From Rikenella microfusus DSM 15922 (GTDB taxonomy: Bacteria > Bacteroidota > Bacteroidia > Bacteroidales > Rikenellaceae): a DNA stretch of 64,000 bases. The stretch spans positions 2,453,882 to 2,517,881 of the forward strand of contig NZ_KE386488.1 in assembly GCF_000427365.1 (NCBI RefSeq), in the 5' to 3' direction. The position numbers and the translations under genes were made by a program. Below are positions 53,600 through 63,172 of the stretch, in pieces (position 1 is the first letter of the stretch; each line of letters begins with the position of its first letter). Below the pieces are notes generated by a model that was not told where the DNA came from, ran no database searches, and saw only the letters and a program-made list of their open reading frames with translations.

Positions 53600-54436
53600 T
53601 TATTCGGCGGCGTTTTCGGGAGCAGCTTCCGCTTCGGTTTCTGCTTCTGCGGTCTCCCCTTCGGCGGCCTTGCGGGTGCGCGGGCGTGCCTCTTTTTTAG
53701 CGGCGGTCGCACCTTTCTGAGCTTCCGACGCCTCTTTTTCTTTTTCTACCTTGCGTTCGGCCAGACCTTCCTGGATAGCTGCGGTAACGGTGTCGAGGAT
53801 GACTGCGATCGATTTGGTCGCGTCGTCGTTCGCCGGGATCACGTAGTCGATATTGGTGGGGTCACAACAAGTATCAACCATGGCGAATACCGGAATGTTC
53901 AGGCGTTTGGCCTCTTTCACGGCATTGGCCTCTTTCTGTACGTCGATCACGAACAGGGCGGCCGGCAGACGGGTCAGGTCGGCGATGGAGCCGAGGTTCT
54001 TTTCGAGTTTGGCGCGCTGACGGGCGATTTGCAGCTTTTCGCGTTTGCTGAAATTGTCGAACGTGCCGTCGTTGCTGAGCTTGTCGATGGTAGCCATCTT
54101 CTTGACCGCCTTGCGGATGGTGGGGAAGTTGGTCAGCATGCCGCCCGGCCAGCGTTCGGTCACGTAAGGCATCGCTACGCCGGCTACTTTCTCGGAGACG
54201 ATCTCCTTAGCCTGTTTTTTGGTAGCGACGAAAAGGACTTTGCGGCCCGATTTGGCGATCTGTTTGAGCGCGGCGGCGGCTTCGTCGAGTTTTACCGCCG
54301 TTTTATGCAGGTCGATGATGTGGATCCCGTTTTTTTCCATGAAGATATACGGGGCCATTTTGGGGTTCCACTTCCGTTTGAGGTGTCCGAAGTGTACGCC
54401 TGCCTCTAAAAGCTGATTGAAATCTGTTCTTGGCAT
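53600..54436 (-). CDS. rpsB: 30S ribosomal protein S2
   Basis: 278 residues. The S2 core is complete (LLEAGVHFGHLKRKWNPKMAPYIFM, GGMLTNFPTI, DTCCDPTNIDYVIPANDDA). A C-terminal extension of about 50 residues is alanine/lysine/glutamate-rich (EAQKGATAAKKEARPR, then acidic), common in Bacteroidetes S2. Upstream is a 216-base GC-rich leader region (54437-54652) between rpsI and rpsB without a recognised gene; it may hold an autoregulatory leader. Confidence 0.97.
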   Translation of the reverse strand: MPRTDFNQLLEAGVHFGHLKRKWNPKMAPYIFMEKNGIHIIDLHKTAVKLDEAAAALKQIAKSGRKVLFVATKKQAKEIVSEKVAGVAMPYVTERWPGGMLTNFPTIRKAVKKMATIDKLSNDGTFDNFSKREKLQIARQRAKLEKNLGSIADLTRLPAALFVIDVQKEANAVKEAKRLNIPVFAMVDTCCDPTNIDYVIPANDDATKSIAVILDTVTAAIQEGLAERKVEKEKEASEAQKGATAAKKEARPRTRKAAEGETAEAETEAEAAPENAAE

Positions 54437-54652
54437 TTTTCCGATTTTTAAAAATCTGTTTTTAACTCTTTCGTCACCCGTGGGGTAGTGCCTCGCTTGC
54501 CTCGCGCAAGGAGTGGCAGTCCGCCCGGGTTTCCCGCGGTTTATGCAACGAAGCGGTAGTACTGTATGGGTAGTCTGCGTTCGTTTGGGCTTACAGAGGA
54601 GCCGGTAACATAAACCGTGCGATGATTATGCTGCGCGTAGGGTTCGCCGGGA

Positions 54653-55048
54653 TTAACGTTTGCTGAACTGGAAGCGTTTGCGTGCGCCCGGACGGCCCGG
54701 TTTCTTGCGTTCCACGACGCGGGCGTCGCGGGTAAGGAAACCGTTCTTTTTCAGTTCGGGGCGGAGTTCCGCATCCATTTCGATCAGGCAGCGCGAAATC
54801 CCGAGGCGTGCAGCTTCAGCCTGTCCTTTGATCCCGCCGCCGGTGAGGTTGATCTTGATATCGACGCCTTCGGTGAGGTTGGTCACCGCCAGCGGTTGTT
54901 TGACGATATATTGGAAGATCTCCAGCGGGAAGTAGTTTTCGAGCGGACGGTCGTTGATCGTGATATTGCCGCTCCCGCCTGCGGTGAGGTACACGCGTGC
55001 AACGGCTGATTTTCTGCGGCCTACGGCGTTTACAACTTCTTGACTCAT
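54653..55048 (-). CDS. rpsI: 30S ribosomal protein S9
   Basis: 131 residues from the ATG at 55048, which overlaps the rplM stop as TAATG; the longer open frame upstream is the rplM gene read in another frame. Conserved AVGRRKSAVARVYL, GGGIKGQAEAARLGISR and the C-terminal KKPGRPGARKRFQFSKR, whose end reaches the P-site tRNA. It is co-transcribed and translationally coupled with rplM. Confidence 0.97.
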   Translation of the reverse strand: MSQEVVNAVGRRKSAVARVYLTAGGSGNITINDRPLENYFPLEIFQYIVKQPLAVTNLTEGVDIKINLTGGGIKGQAEAARLGISRCLIEMDAELRPELKKNGFLTRDARVVERKKPGRPGARKRFQFSKR

Positions 55049-55503
55049 TATTTGATTTCGTTTAATTTGATGGTTTTGGGGCTTTGTGCCGTATGCGGGT
55101 GCTCGGCGCCGGCATAGACTTTCAGGTTGCCGAGGATGGCCGCGCCCAGGCGGTTCTTGGGCAACATCCCTTTGACTGCTTTTTCGATGACGAAAGTCGG
55201 CTTCTTGGCCAGGTAGTCGGCCGGAGTGGCGAACCGCTGTCCGCCGGGGTAGCCGGTATGGCGCGTGTAGACCTTGCCGGTCATCTTGTTCCCCGTGAGT
55301 CTCACCTTGTCGGCGTTGATGATGATGACGTTGTCGCCGCAATCGACATGGGGAGTGTAGCTGGGTTTGTTCTTGCCGCGCAGGATTTTCGCCACCTGCG
55401 AAGCGAGCCGCCCCAGCACTGCGTCTGTCGCGTCGATCAGGTACCACTCTTTATTGGCGGTCCCGGCGTTGACAGAGATCGTTTTGTAGCTTAATGACTC
55501 CAC
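55048..55503 (-). CDS. rplM: 50S ribosomal protein L13
   Basis: 151 residues, with WYLIDATDAVLGRLASQVAKIL, the RHTGYPGG segment and MLPKNRLG, all L13 hallmarks. It is the first gene of the rplM-rpsI operon and has a consensus promoter 66-96 bases upstream. truA lies divergently on the other side of that promoter region. Confidence 0.97.
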   Translation of the reverse strand: MESLSYKTISVNAGTANKEWYLIDATDAVLGRLASQVAKILRGKNKPSYTPHVDCGDNVIIINADKVRLTGNKMTGKVYTRHTGYPGGQRFATPADYLAKKPTFVIEKAVKGMLPKNRLGAAILGNLKVYAGAEHPHTAQSPKTIKLNEIK

Positions 55504-55568
55504 TTTACTCGTGTTTGTTGGTTAATACTGTGTTTGTTGTGACCCATTCCCATACTTTATGGGGCGTG

Positions 55569-55599
55569 CAAAGGTAAGTATTTTCCGCGATTTTACAAA
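55569..55599 (-). promoter_or_regulatory. rplM-rpsI promoter, Bacteroidetes consensus
   Basis: On the minus strand TTTG (55596-55599), 19 bases, then TACCTTTG (55569-55576), identical in pattern to the greA promoter. This exact spacing twice in the window supports Bacteroidetes sigma usage. Confidence 0.88.
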
Positions 55600-55698
55600 T
55601 ATTCCGTCAGTTCGGCATGTTTCCGGCAGGGGCGGCGGACATATTTGCCGAATTTTGGCTACCTTGCACTTTCCATTCACCACAGATTCGGTTTGCGT

Positions 55699-56436
55699 AT
55701 GGCAAGGTATTTCATCGAATTGGCCTATAACGGAGCGGGTTACAACGGGTGGCAGCGGCAGCCGGACGCGCCTTCGGTACAGGAGGCGGTAGAGAAGGGA
55801 ATATCCGCCCTGCTCGGCGCTCCGCACGAGATCGTGGGGGCCGGGCGTACCGATGCGGGGGTGCATGCGGCGTTCGCCGTGGCCCATTTCGACACGACTG
55901 TCGCTGCGGAGCGGGTGCTCGATCCCCGGTTCGTTTACCATTTGAATTGCGTGCTGCCGAAGGACATCGCGATCCGGAATGTCTATGCCGTGCCTGATGC
56001 GAAACACGCCCGGTTCGACGCGCGGCGCAGGGAATACAAATATTATATAACCACGGTGAAGGACCCGTTCGCGACGGGAACGGCTTGGCAGATCACGCAG
56101 CCGCTCGACTTGGATGCCATGCAGACGGCGGCCGTGTCGCTGATGCGGTACGAAGATTTCACGTCGTTCGCGAAACTGCATTCGGACAACAGGACCAACC
56201 GCTGTACGATCTTCGGAGCCAACTGGCAGGCCGACGACCGGCGTTTGGTTTTCACCATCGCCGCCGACCGGTTCCTCAGGGGAATGGTGCGGGCGGTGGT
56301 CGGCACGCTGGTGGACGTGGGGCGGGGCAAGATGACCCCGGCGCAGTTTTGCGCCGTGATCGAAAGCGAGTCGCGGTCCGAGGCGAGCGCACAGGCTCCG
56401 GCGCACGGTTTGTTCCTGACAGATGTACAATATTGA
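55699..56436 (+). CDS. truA: TruA, tRNA pseudouridine(38-40) synthase
   Basis: 245 residues from the ATG at 55699 (MARYFIELAYNGAGYNG). The catalytic aspartate is in GAGRTDAGVHA; RREYKYYI and FLRGMVRAVVGTLVDVGRGK are also conserved. It isomerises uridines in the anticodon arm of tRNAs. The next gene starts 7 bases after its stop, an unusual neighbour for truA. Confidence 0.96.
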   Translation: MARYFIELAYNGAGYNGWQRQPDAPSVQEAVEKGISALLGAPHEIVGAGRTDAGVHAAFAVAHFDTTVAAERVLDPRFVYHLNCVLPKDIAIRNVYAVPDAKHARFDARRREYKYYITTVKDPFATGTAWQITQPLDLDAMQTAAVSLMRYEDFTSFAKLHSDNRTNRCTIFGANWQADDRRLVFTIAADRFLRGMVRAVVGTLVDVGRGKMTPAQFCAVIESESRSEASAQAPAHGLFLTDVQY

Positions 56437-56443
56437 TAAATGG

Positions 56444-58852
56444 ATGAAAAAAAGGAATTTGATGCTGGTTGCCGCGGCGACGGCAGCGGCAACTGCCGTT
56501 TCTGCCGGTGCGGCCGCACCGGTGAAGCTGACGTACGATACGCCGGCGGGGGACTGGATGACGGAGGCTCTTCCGATCGGGAACGGCTATATCGGGGCGA
56601 TGTTCTATGGGACGCCGATGGCGGATACGATCCAGTTTACGGAGGAGAGCCTTTGGGAGGGTGGCCCGGCGACGGGAACGACGACGAATGAGGGCGGCAA
56701 CAGGGCCGATGCCTGGAAATACCTGGCTCCGGTGCGGGCGTTGCTCGATTCGGGGCGGGTGGCCGAAGCGTATGCGCTGGCGAACCGCGAACTGACCGGA
56801 AAGATCGACCGGAGCGGCGTCCGGCCGGGAGATCCCGAATTCGGCGACTACGGCGCGCAGCAGACTTTCGGGAACATCATCGTCCGGACGTTGCTTTCCG
56901 GCGCGGATACGGACACGGTTTCGGATTATGTCCGGACGCTGGATATAGGCCAGGCGGTCGGGAACGTCGCTTATCGCCGGGGCGGGGCCGATTACCGGAC
57001 GGAATATTGGGCATCGTACCCGAAACGGATCGTGGCGGCGAAATATGACAATACCGCGGACGGCGGGGCGGGGTACGAAGTGTTGCTGACCACGCCGCAC
57101 CGGGATGTTTCGATCCGGCGCGTGGGAAAAGATAGATTGGAGCTGACCGGGCGTTTGACGGGGAATAAACTGGGCTTCCAGGCGGTGGTGACGGTACGCA
57201 CGGACGGGAAATTCGTCTCTGCGCCGAAGTCGGCTCCTGCGCTCAGGGTAGAGGGGGCGCGTTATATAGAGGTGTATCTCTCGACGGGGACGGAATACCG
57301 GAATAGTTACCCGACTTACCGGGGCGGCAATCCCGAAGCGTTGAACGAAAAGGTTCTGGCGGCGATCGATAGAGTTCCTTACGATTCGCTGAAGGCGGAA
57401 CATGTGCGGGACTACCGGTCCGTGTTCGACCGCGTGTCGCTGGACCTGGGGACGAACGGGCAAGCGGAGCTGACGACGCCGGAACGGCAGCGGCAGTATG
57501 CCCAAGGGGCTTACGATCCGGCGCTGGAGGCCCTGTTTTTCCAGTGGGGGCGTTACCTGCTGATCTCCAGTTCGCGTCCGGGGACGATGCCCGCCAATTT
57601 GCAGGGCAAGTGGAACCACTCCGTCAATCCGCCGTGGGCCTGCGACTATCATATGAATATCAACCAGCAGATGATCTACTGGCCCGCGCCGCTGACGGGC
57701 ATGCCGGAGGTCAATGCGCCGCTTGTGGAGTATATCCTGTCGCTGCGTGAACCGGGGCGTAAAACGGCGCGGGAATATTTCAACGCCCGCGGGTGGAGCG
57801 TGCATACGATGAATAACCCGTTGGGATTCACGGCTCCGGGCTGGGAATTCAACTGGGGCTACGCGCCCAATGCGGCTTCGTGGCTGGCGCAGCACCTGTG
57901 GGAACAGTACGCGTTTTATCCCGATTCGGCTTACTTGCGGACGGTGGCATATCCGGTGATGAAAGAGCTGGCGCATTTCTGGTTCGATTACCTGACCCTC
58001 GATCCGCGCGACGGCACGTTGGTCAGCTCTCCATCCTATTCGCCGGAACACGGGGATATTTCGGCCGGAGCGATGATGGATCAGGAGGTAGCCTGGGATT
58101 TGTTTACCAATATCCTGGAAGCCGACCTGATCCTGCCCGATACCGACCGGGCGTTCATCGACAGCGTCCGGACGGCGCGGGAACGGCTTTCGCCGCTGAA
58201 GATCGGGAAGTACGGCCAGTTGCAGGAGTGGAAAGAAGACCTGGACGATCCGCAGGACAACCACCGCCATGTCTCCCACCTGTTCGCCCTGCATCCGGGG
58301 CGGCAGATTTCGCCGCTGAACGATCCGAAGCTGGCCGAAGCCGCCCGGAAAACGCTGGTTTACCGGGGCGACGACGGAACGGGCTGGTCGCTGGCCTGGA
58401 AGATCAATTTTTGGGCGCGGCTGCTGGACGGAGACCATGCCTACAAGATGAGTCGCAGGGTTTTGAGGCCGGCCGGTTCCGCAACGAAAATGGCGACCGG
58501 AGGCGGAGCGTATTCCAATCTGTTGTGCGCGCACCCGCCGTTCCAAATGGACGGTAACATGGGGTATGTGTCCGGCGTGGCGGAAATGCTTCTCCAGTCG
58601 CACCGGGGCACGATGCAAGTCCCGGTGATCGATCTGCTGCCGGCGTTGCCCGTGGCCTGGCCGAACGGCGAAGTGCAGGGGCTGCGGGCGCGGGGCGGTT
58701 ATACGGTCGGTATGGAGTGGAAGGACGGCAAGCTGGCGGAGGCGACGATCGAGGCTTCCGGGCAATCGCCGCAAAAGTTAATTCTGTCGTATCGTGAAAA
58801 CATACGGGCGTTTCGAATCCGGCCCGGAGAACGAATCACTGTAAAATTCTGA
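56444..58852 (+). CDS. secreted GH95 alpha-L-fucosidase
   Basis: 802 residues from the ATG at 56444 (MKKRNLMLVAAATAAATAVSAGAAA, a signal peptide); an ATG at 56423 inside truA is less likely. The N-terminal beta domain has PIGNGYIGAMFYG and FTEESLWEGGP. The (alpha/alpha)6 barrel has CDYHMNINQQMIYWPA and QEWKEDLDDPQDNHRHVSHL, which contains the acid glutamate of GH95. Known members release alpha-1,2-linked fucose from host glycans by inversion; a few act on galactose. It is followed 7 bases later by pepD. Confidence 0.92.
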   Translation: MKKRNLMLVAAATAAATAVSAGAAAPVKLTYDTPAGDWMTEALPIGNGYIGAMFYGTPMADTIQFTEESLWEGGPATGTTTNEGGNRADAWKYLAPVRALLDSGRVAEAYALANRELTGKIDRSGVRPGDPEFGDYGAQQTFGNIIVRTLLSGADTDTVSDYVRTLDIGQAVGNVAYRRGGADYRTEYWASYPKRIVAAKYDNTADGGAGYEVLLTTPHRDVSIRRVGKDRLELTGRLTGNKLGFQAVVTVRTDGKFVSAPKSAPALRVEGARYIEVYLSTGTEYRNSYPTYRGGNPEALNEKVLAAIDRVPYDSLKAEHVRDYRSVFDRVSLDLGTNGQAELTTPERQRQYAQGAYDPALEALFFQWGRYLLISSSRPGTMPANLQGKWNHSVNPPWACDYHMNINQQMIYWPAPLTGMPEVNAPLVEYILSLREPGRKTAREYFNARGWSVHTMNNPLGFTAPGWEFNWGYAPNAASWLAQHLWEQYAFYPDSAYLRTVAYPVMKELAHFWFDYLTLDPRDGTLVSSPSYSPEHGDISAGAMMDQEVAWDLFTNILEADLILPDTDRAFIDSVRTARERLSPLKIGKYGQLQEWKEDLDDPQDNHRHVSHLFALHPGRQISPLNDPKLAEAARKTLVYRGDDGTGWSLAWKINFWARLLDGDHAYKMSRRVLRPAGSATKMATGGGAYSNLLCAHPPFQMDGNMGYVSGVAEMLLQSHRGTMQVPVIDLLPALPVAWPNGEVQGLRARGGYTVGMEWKDGKLAEATIEASGQSPQKLILSYRENIRAFRIRPGERITVKF

Positions 58853-58859
58853 TATACCC

Positions 58860-60299
58860 ATGAAAGAGATTACCGAATTGGAGCCTAAGGCTCTGTGGAA
58901 GCAGTTCGCCAAAGTCTGTTCGATTCCGCACCCTTCGAAACACGAGGAAAAGATCCGGCAGTATGTGATCGGTTTTGCCGAGGAGCACGGTCTGGAGTAC
59001 CGGCAGGATACGGTCGGCAACGTAGTCGTGTGCAAACCGGCCGCGGCGGGCTACGAAGGACATCCGACGGTCGTTTTGCAGGCGCATATGGATATGGTGC
59101 CCCAAAAGAACAGCGACCTGAAATTCAATTTCGAAACCGATCCGATCCAGCCCTACGTGGACGGCGAGTGGGTCAAAGCCCGCGGGACGACGCTCGGAGC
59201 CGACGACGGGATGGGCGTCAGCGCGATGCTGGCGATCCTCGAAGGGAAAGATATTCCGCACCCGGCTCTGGAATGCCTCTTTACGGTGGACGAGGAGACG
59301 GGACTGACCGGAGCCAACCAACTGGGTACCGATATGCTCAAGGGCAGCATCCTGATCAATCTCGACTCGGAAGACGAAGGCGAATTGTACGTGGGGTGCG
59401 CCGGAGCGGTCAATGTAACGGCCCATTTCGAATATAAGGAGGAGGCCGCGCCGGACGATTGCGTCGGTTACGAGGTGTCTCTTTCCGGATTGAAGGGGGG
59501 GCATTCCGGGTTGGAAATCATCCTGCAACGCGGCAATGCCAACAAACTGCTGGCCCGTTTCCTGCGCGAGAATCCCTGCGCGTCGGTTTCGACCATCGAT
59601 GCGGGCGGGTTACGCAATGCCATTCCGCGCGAGGCGAAAGCGGTAGTGGCCGTACCAGAGGATCAAGCCGCCGCTTTCGAACAGGCGGCCGCAGCGTTCG
59701 AAAAGACGATCCGCCGGGAATTGTCGCACGTGGAAGACGGTATCCGGTTCGGCGTGAAACGGATCGATGTGCCGGCGATCGTGGCTTCGCGCGATTTCCG
59801 GTCGCGTTTTATCGCTGCGCTGACGGCCATGCCGAACGGTATCATGCGGATGAGCGATACGGTGCCGGGTCTGGTCGAGACCTCCACGAACCTGTCCCGC
59901 ATCGAGATGGCTTGCGGCAAGGCGCAGTTGCTCTTTATGGTACGTTGCATGGTCAATTACGGAAAGAAACAGGTGGTGGCCATGATCGATTCGGTGGTGA
60001 CGCTGGCCGGCGGCCGTATCGAAGCGCAGGGCGACTACGACGGCTGGGCGCCGAATCCCGATTCCAAAATCCTGCATGTCATGAAGGAGGGGTATGAAAG
60101 GCTGTTCGGCAAGACTCCGGAAGTGAAAGCGATCCATGCGGGGTTGGAGTGCGGTATTATCGGGGCGAAATATCCGCAGTTGGATATGATCTCGATCGGC
60201 CCGACCATGCGGTTCCCGCATTCGCCGGACGAGAAGGTCGATATCGCGTCGGTGGCGAAATTCTACGATTTCCTGCTCGACACGTTGAAGAATCTTTAG
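58860..60299 (+). CDS. pepD: aminoacyl-histidine dipeptidase PepD (M20 family)
   Basis: 479 residues. The N-terminus IPHPSKHEEKIRQYVIGFA, metal ligands in LQAHMDMVPQKN and GADDGMGVSAMLAIL, the TVDEETGLTGA glutamates and the PHSPDEKVDI terminal region match PepD. It hydrolyses X-His dipeptides in the cytosol with two zinc ions. It probably shares a transcript with the GH95 gene. Confidence 0.95.
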   Translation: MKEITELEPKALWKQFAKVCSIPHPSKHEEKIRQYVIGFAEEHGLEYRQDTVGNVVVCKPAAAGYEGHPTVVLQAHMDMVPQKNSDLKFNFETDPIQPYVDGEWVKARGTTLGADDGMGVSAMLAILEGKDIPHPALECLFTVDEETGLTGANQLGTDMLKGSILINLDSEDEGELYVGCAGAVNVTAHFEYKEEAAPDDCVGYEVSLSGLKGGHSGLEIILQRGNANKLLARFLRENPCASVSTIDAGGLRNAIPREAKAVVAVPEDQAAAFEQAAAAFEKTIRRELSHVEDGIRFGVKRIDVPAIVASRDFRSRFIAALTAMPNGIMRMSDTVPGLVETSTNLSRIEMACGKAQLLFMVRCMVNYGKKQVVAMIDSVVTLAGGRIEAQGDYDGWAPNPDSKILHVMKEGYERLFGKTPEVKAIHAGLECGIIGAKYPQLDMISIGPTMRFPHSPDEKVDIASVAKFYDFLLDTLKNL

Positions 60300-60423
60300 C
60301 TTCCGGTTTCGACCGTTCTGCGTATCGTTGAACGAAGCGGTACGGGGCCTCTGGAGGAAATGCGGGTCGAAGATGGTACAGCGTGGAATCGCATGTAGGC
60401 TGTTCGAATACTTTCGAACGAAT

Positions 60424-60456
60424 AGGGGGCGGTTGTCCATCGGACAATCGCCCCCT
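60424..60456. terminator. bidirectional terminator between pepD and sulfatase gene
   Basis: Inverted repeat 60424-60438 (AGGGGGCGGTTGTCC) and 60442-60456 with one mismatch and a 3-base loop, between convergent genes. T-rich tails follow in both directions only weakly. Confidence 0.8.
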
Positions 60457-60499
60457 CGATTTAATGGCAAGTATATATTATGTATATACTTCCTGACTC

Positions 60500-62041
60500 T
60501 TATAATATTTCATCCGGATAGGCCGCCCGTTGTCCGGTCGATTTGCGGACCGGCATATTGGCCCCGTTCTGCCGCAGGTGGTCGCTCAGTTTTTTCGCCA
60601 GTTTCGCTTCGATTTTCTTGTATTTCGGCGAGGCTTCCTGCAACAGGTCGTGTCGTTCCGAAATATCTTCTTTCAGGTTATAAAGTTCGTTGTGCTCGTC
60701 TTCGTAAAAATGCACCAGTTTCCAGTCGCCCATCCGCACGGCGCTCGACGGCAGGCCGACGTCCCGCGTACGCTCGCCCCAGTTGTTCGGGTAGTGGAAA
60801 TAGAGCGGCCGGTCGGGCCATAGCATTTTCGCTCCCCCTTTCCGGAGCAGGGCCGGGGTGAAATCCTGCCCGTCGATAGGCTGTACCGTTTCGTAATCGC
60901 GGATTCCCGCCATCGCCAGCAGGGTGGGGTAGAAGTCTTCGATGATGACCGGCGTGGCATTGACCGTTCCGCCTTCGGTCACGCCCGGCCAATAGACGAT
61001 CATCGGTTCCCGGATACCGCCTTCGTAACAGGCGCCTTTTCCGCCGCGCAGCGGAACGTTGGCGTCGTTCGGCCTTACTCCGACGCTGTATCCGCCGTTA
61101 TCCGACATGAAAACGAAGATCGTGTTGTCCGCGATCCCTTTTTCTGCGACCAGATCCATCAGGTCGCCCAGGCTTTTGTCCATGCCCTCCACGATGGCCG
61201 CATATTCCGCCTCGGTTTCCGACAGGCCCCGGTCGCGGTACCGTTGTACGAACCGTTTGTCCGCCTTATAGGGGGCATGTACCGCATAATGGCTCATATA
61301 CAGGAAAAATGGCTTTCCCGCCGCGGCCGAACTGTCGATCAGCTTCGCGGTTTCGCGTGTCAGCGCTTCAGTCAGGAAAGTATCCGTGCCGTGGTATTTC
61401 TCCAGCATCGGCACTCCCCACGGCGGCGTATAACTTCCTGCCGGGTGGTTCCCGTAGTTCTCTTCGCCCAGATAGCTGCCCATCGCTCCGGCCGCATGTC
61501 CGGCGATATTCCGGTCGAACCCCAGCGTCAGCGGGTCTTCCGCCGGAGTCCCGAGTGCCCCGAAATGGGCCTTTCCCACAAACAGGGTCGTATAGCCGTT
61601 GTCCTTGAAAACCTGCGCCAGCGGGGTGGCGTAAAAAGCGTTCCCGATGCCCGGTACGGGAGACATTCCGTTGTAATTCCACCGTCCGAACGTCAGCGAG
61701 TCGCTGGGGGCGTCGGTCGCCTGGTCCTTGTGCAGCGTCCAGTTCGACACCTGGTGTCGGGCCACGTTGGTTCCGGTAATCAGGCTGATGCGTGAGGGTG
61801 AACTTACCGGACAGGCATAGGCGTCCGTAAATTTCGTGCCCAGCGCCGCCAGGCGTTCCATGTTGGGTGTACGGTATTTCCGGTTCAGGTCGGTCGTGTC
61901 TTTCCAGAAGGGCAGGGAGGTGTCTTGCCACCCCATGTCGTCCACCAGGAAAAAGACGATATTCGGCCGCTGTTCCCGTTCGGCGGCGCCGGCTGTCAGC
62001 GCCGTCGTCAGCAAAAGCGTGCAGGAAGGTATGGTTTTCAT
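60500..62041 (-). CDS. secreted S1-family sulfatase, serine type
   Basis: 513 residues with a signal peptide (MKTIPSCTLLLTTALTAGAA). The alkaline-phosphatase-like core starts RPNIVFFLVDDMGWQD. The modification motif is S80-S-P-S-R in CPVSSPSRISLITG, so Ser80 would be oxidised to formylglycine by anSME, which is not in the window. SDNGGYSVG and the terminal DWKLVHFYEDEHNELYNL segment are present. It removes sulfate from host glycans (mucin or glycosaminoglycan) or plant polymers; which is not decidable. It is 13 bases after the DUF5009 gene and likely co-transcribed. Confidence 0.92.
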   Translation of the reverse strand: MKTIPSCTLLLTTALTAGAAEREQRPNIVFFLVDDMGWQDTSLPFWKDTTDLNRKYRTPNMERLAALGTKFTDAYACPVSSPSRISLITGTNVARHQVSNWTLHKDQATDAPSDSLTFGRWNYNGMSPVPGIGNAFYATPLAQVFKDNGYTTLFVGKAHFGALGTPAEDPLTLGFDRNIAGHAAGAMGSYLGEENYGNHPAGSYTPPWGVPMLEKYHGTDTFLTEALTRETAKLIDSSAAAGKPFFLYMSHYAVHAPYKADKRFVQRYRDRGLSETEAEYAAIVEGMDKSLGDLMDLVAEKGIADNTIFVFMSDNGGYSVGVRPNDANVPLRGGKGACYEGGIREPMIVYWPGVTEGGTVNATPVIIEDFYPTLLAMAGIRDYETVQPIDGQDFTPALLRKGGAKMLWPDRPLYFHYPNNWGERTRDVGLPSSAVRMGDWKLVHFYEDEHNELYNLKEDISERHDLLQEASPKYKKIEAKLAKKLSDHLRQNGANMPVRKSTGQRAAYPDEIL

Positions 62042-62054
62042 AAAAGGCGATTGG

Positions 62055-63104
62055 TTATGCGGAGATGAAGACGCGCATCCGGTAGAGCGGCCATGTGATG
62101 AGCCAGCAGACGAGCGCCATAGTCAGCGACCACATGAGCGAGGCCACTGCGTCGGGGACGTGGTAGCTCCGGTAGAAATCGTACACCGCCTGCGTGACTC
62201 CCCACAGGGCGAACATTTTGGCCAGTACCATCGACAGGCTGTATATGAACAGCGAGTTGGTACCGGCGATCGTGAAAAATTCGCACCATTTCCGGGCCTG
62301 CATGTATTCGATGACGAACGAAAGCACGCTCCATACGACCATGGCCGCGCCGGAAGTGAAAAGCACGTAGCTCGGAGTCCAGAGTTGTTTGTTCATCGGC
62401 GAGACCAGGCCGAACAGGATTCCCGCTCCGGCGAGCAGTACCCCGACGACCATCAGCGTGCCGATTCCTCCGCTCGCGCTGTTAGGCTTGTCCATAGCGT
62501 TTCCGGCCAGATAGCCGATCAACACGCTGGCGATGGCCGGAATGGTGCTCAGGATGCCTTCCGGGTCGAACGACGGGGTCAGCAGGTGGGACGGACCGAG
62601 CAGGGCGGTGTCTACCCGTCCCACGATGTCCGTCCCCAGAGCGTCCAGCAGGAACCAGTAACCGGCCAGCGATACGGCGATACTCAGGACGATCGCGCGC
62701 ACGCGGGGCAGGTACAGGGTCAGCATGGCCGCGAAAAAGTAGGCCAGCGCGATGCGTTGCAGTACGCCCGGTATGCGCACGAAAGCGAAATAGTCGTCGA
62801 AAGGTATCCAGTTCAGTATCAGCCCGACTGCGAACAGGATCAGGGTGCGTCGGAAAATGCGTCCCGTCCGTCTCGATTTGGACAGGGTGCCGCGGATGCC
62901 GTAATCGTGCCTGTGGGTGGAAAACCACATGGCCGCTCCCATGATGAACAGGAAAAACGGGAAAATCATGTCGGCAAATGTGACGCCGTCCCAACTGCTG
63001 TGCACCAGCGGGGCGAAAACCGAACCGCCGGCCTGGTTGTTCAGGACGATCATCATCAATATGGTCATGCCTCGGAAAACGTCGAGCGAAAGAAACCTTT
63101 TCAT
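62055..63104 (-). CDS. DUF5009/heparan-N-acetyltransferase-like membrane protein
   Basis: 349 residues from the ATG at 63104 (MKRFLSLDVFRGMTILMMIV); longer upstream reading overlaps the PspC gene. About ten membrane helices occur. SLDVFRGMTI and FPFFLFIMGAAMWFS are the signature of the bacterial family related to lysosomal HGSNAT acetyltransferase. It may acetylate sugar amines across the membrane. Its partner sulfatase gene supports a role in glycan handling, by context only. Confidence 0.85.
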   Translation of the reverse strand: MKRFLSLDVFRGMTILMMIVLNNQAGGSVFAPLVHSSWDGVTFADMIFPFFLFIMGAAMWFSTHRHDYGIRGTLSKSRRTGRIFRRTLILFAVGLILNWIPFDDYFAFVRIPGVLQRIALAYFFAAMLTLYLPRVRAIVLSIAVSLAGYWFLLDALGTDIVGRVDTALLGPSHLLTPSFDPEGILSTIPAIASVLIGYLAGNAMDKPNSASGGIGTLMVVGVLLAGAGILFGLVSPMNKQLWTPSYVLFTSGAAMVVWSVLSFVIEYMQARKWCEFFTIAGTNSLFIYSLSMVLAKMFALWGVTQAVYDFYRSYHVPDAVASLMWSLTMALVCWLITWPLYRMRVFISA

Positions 63105-63172
63105 GGTTCGGTGCGCAGAATCGGTAAGTCGTTGTTGTCGGCGGCCGGTATCGTCCGGGCGCGGGAGTTCCG

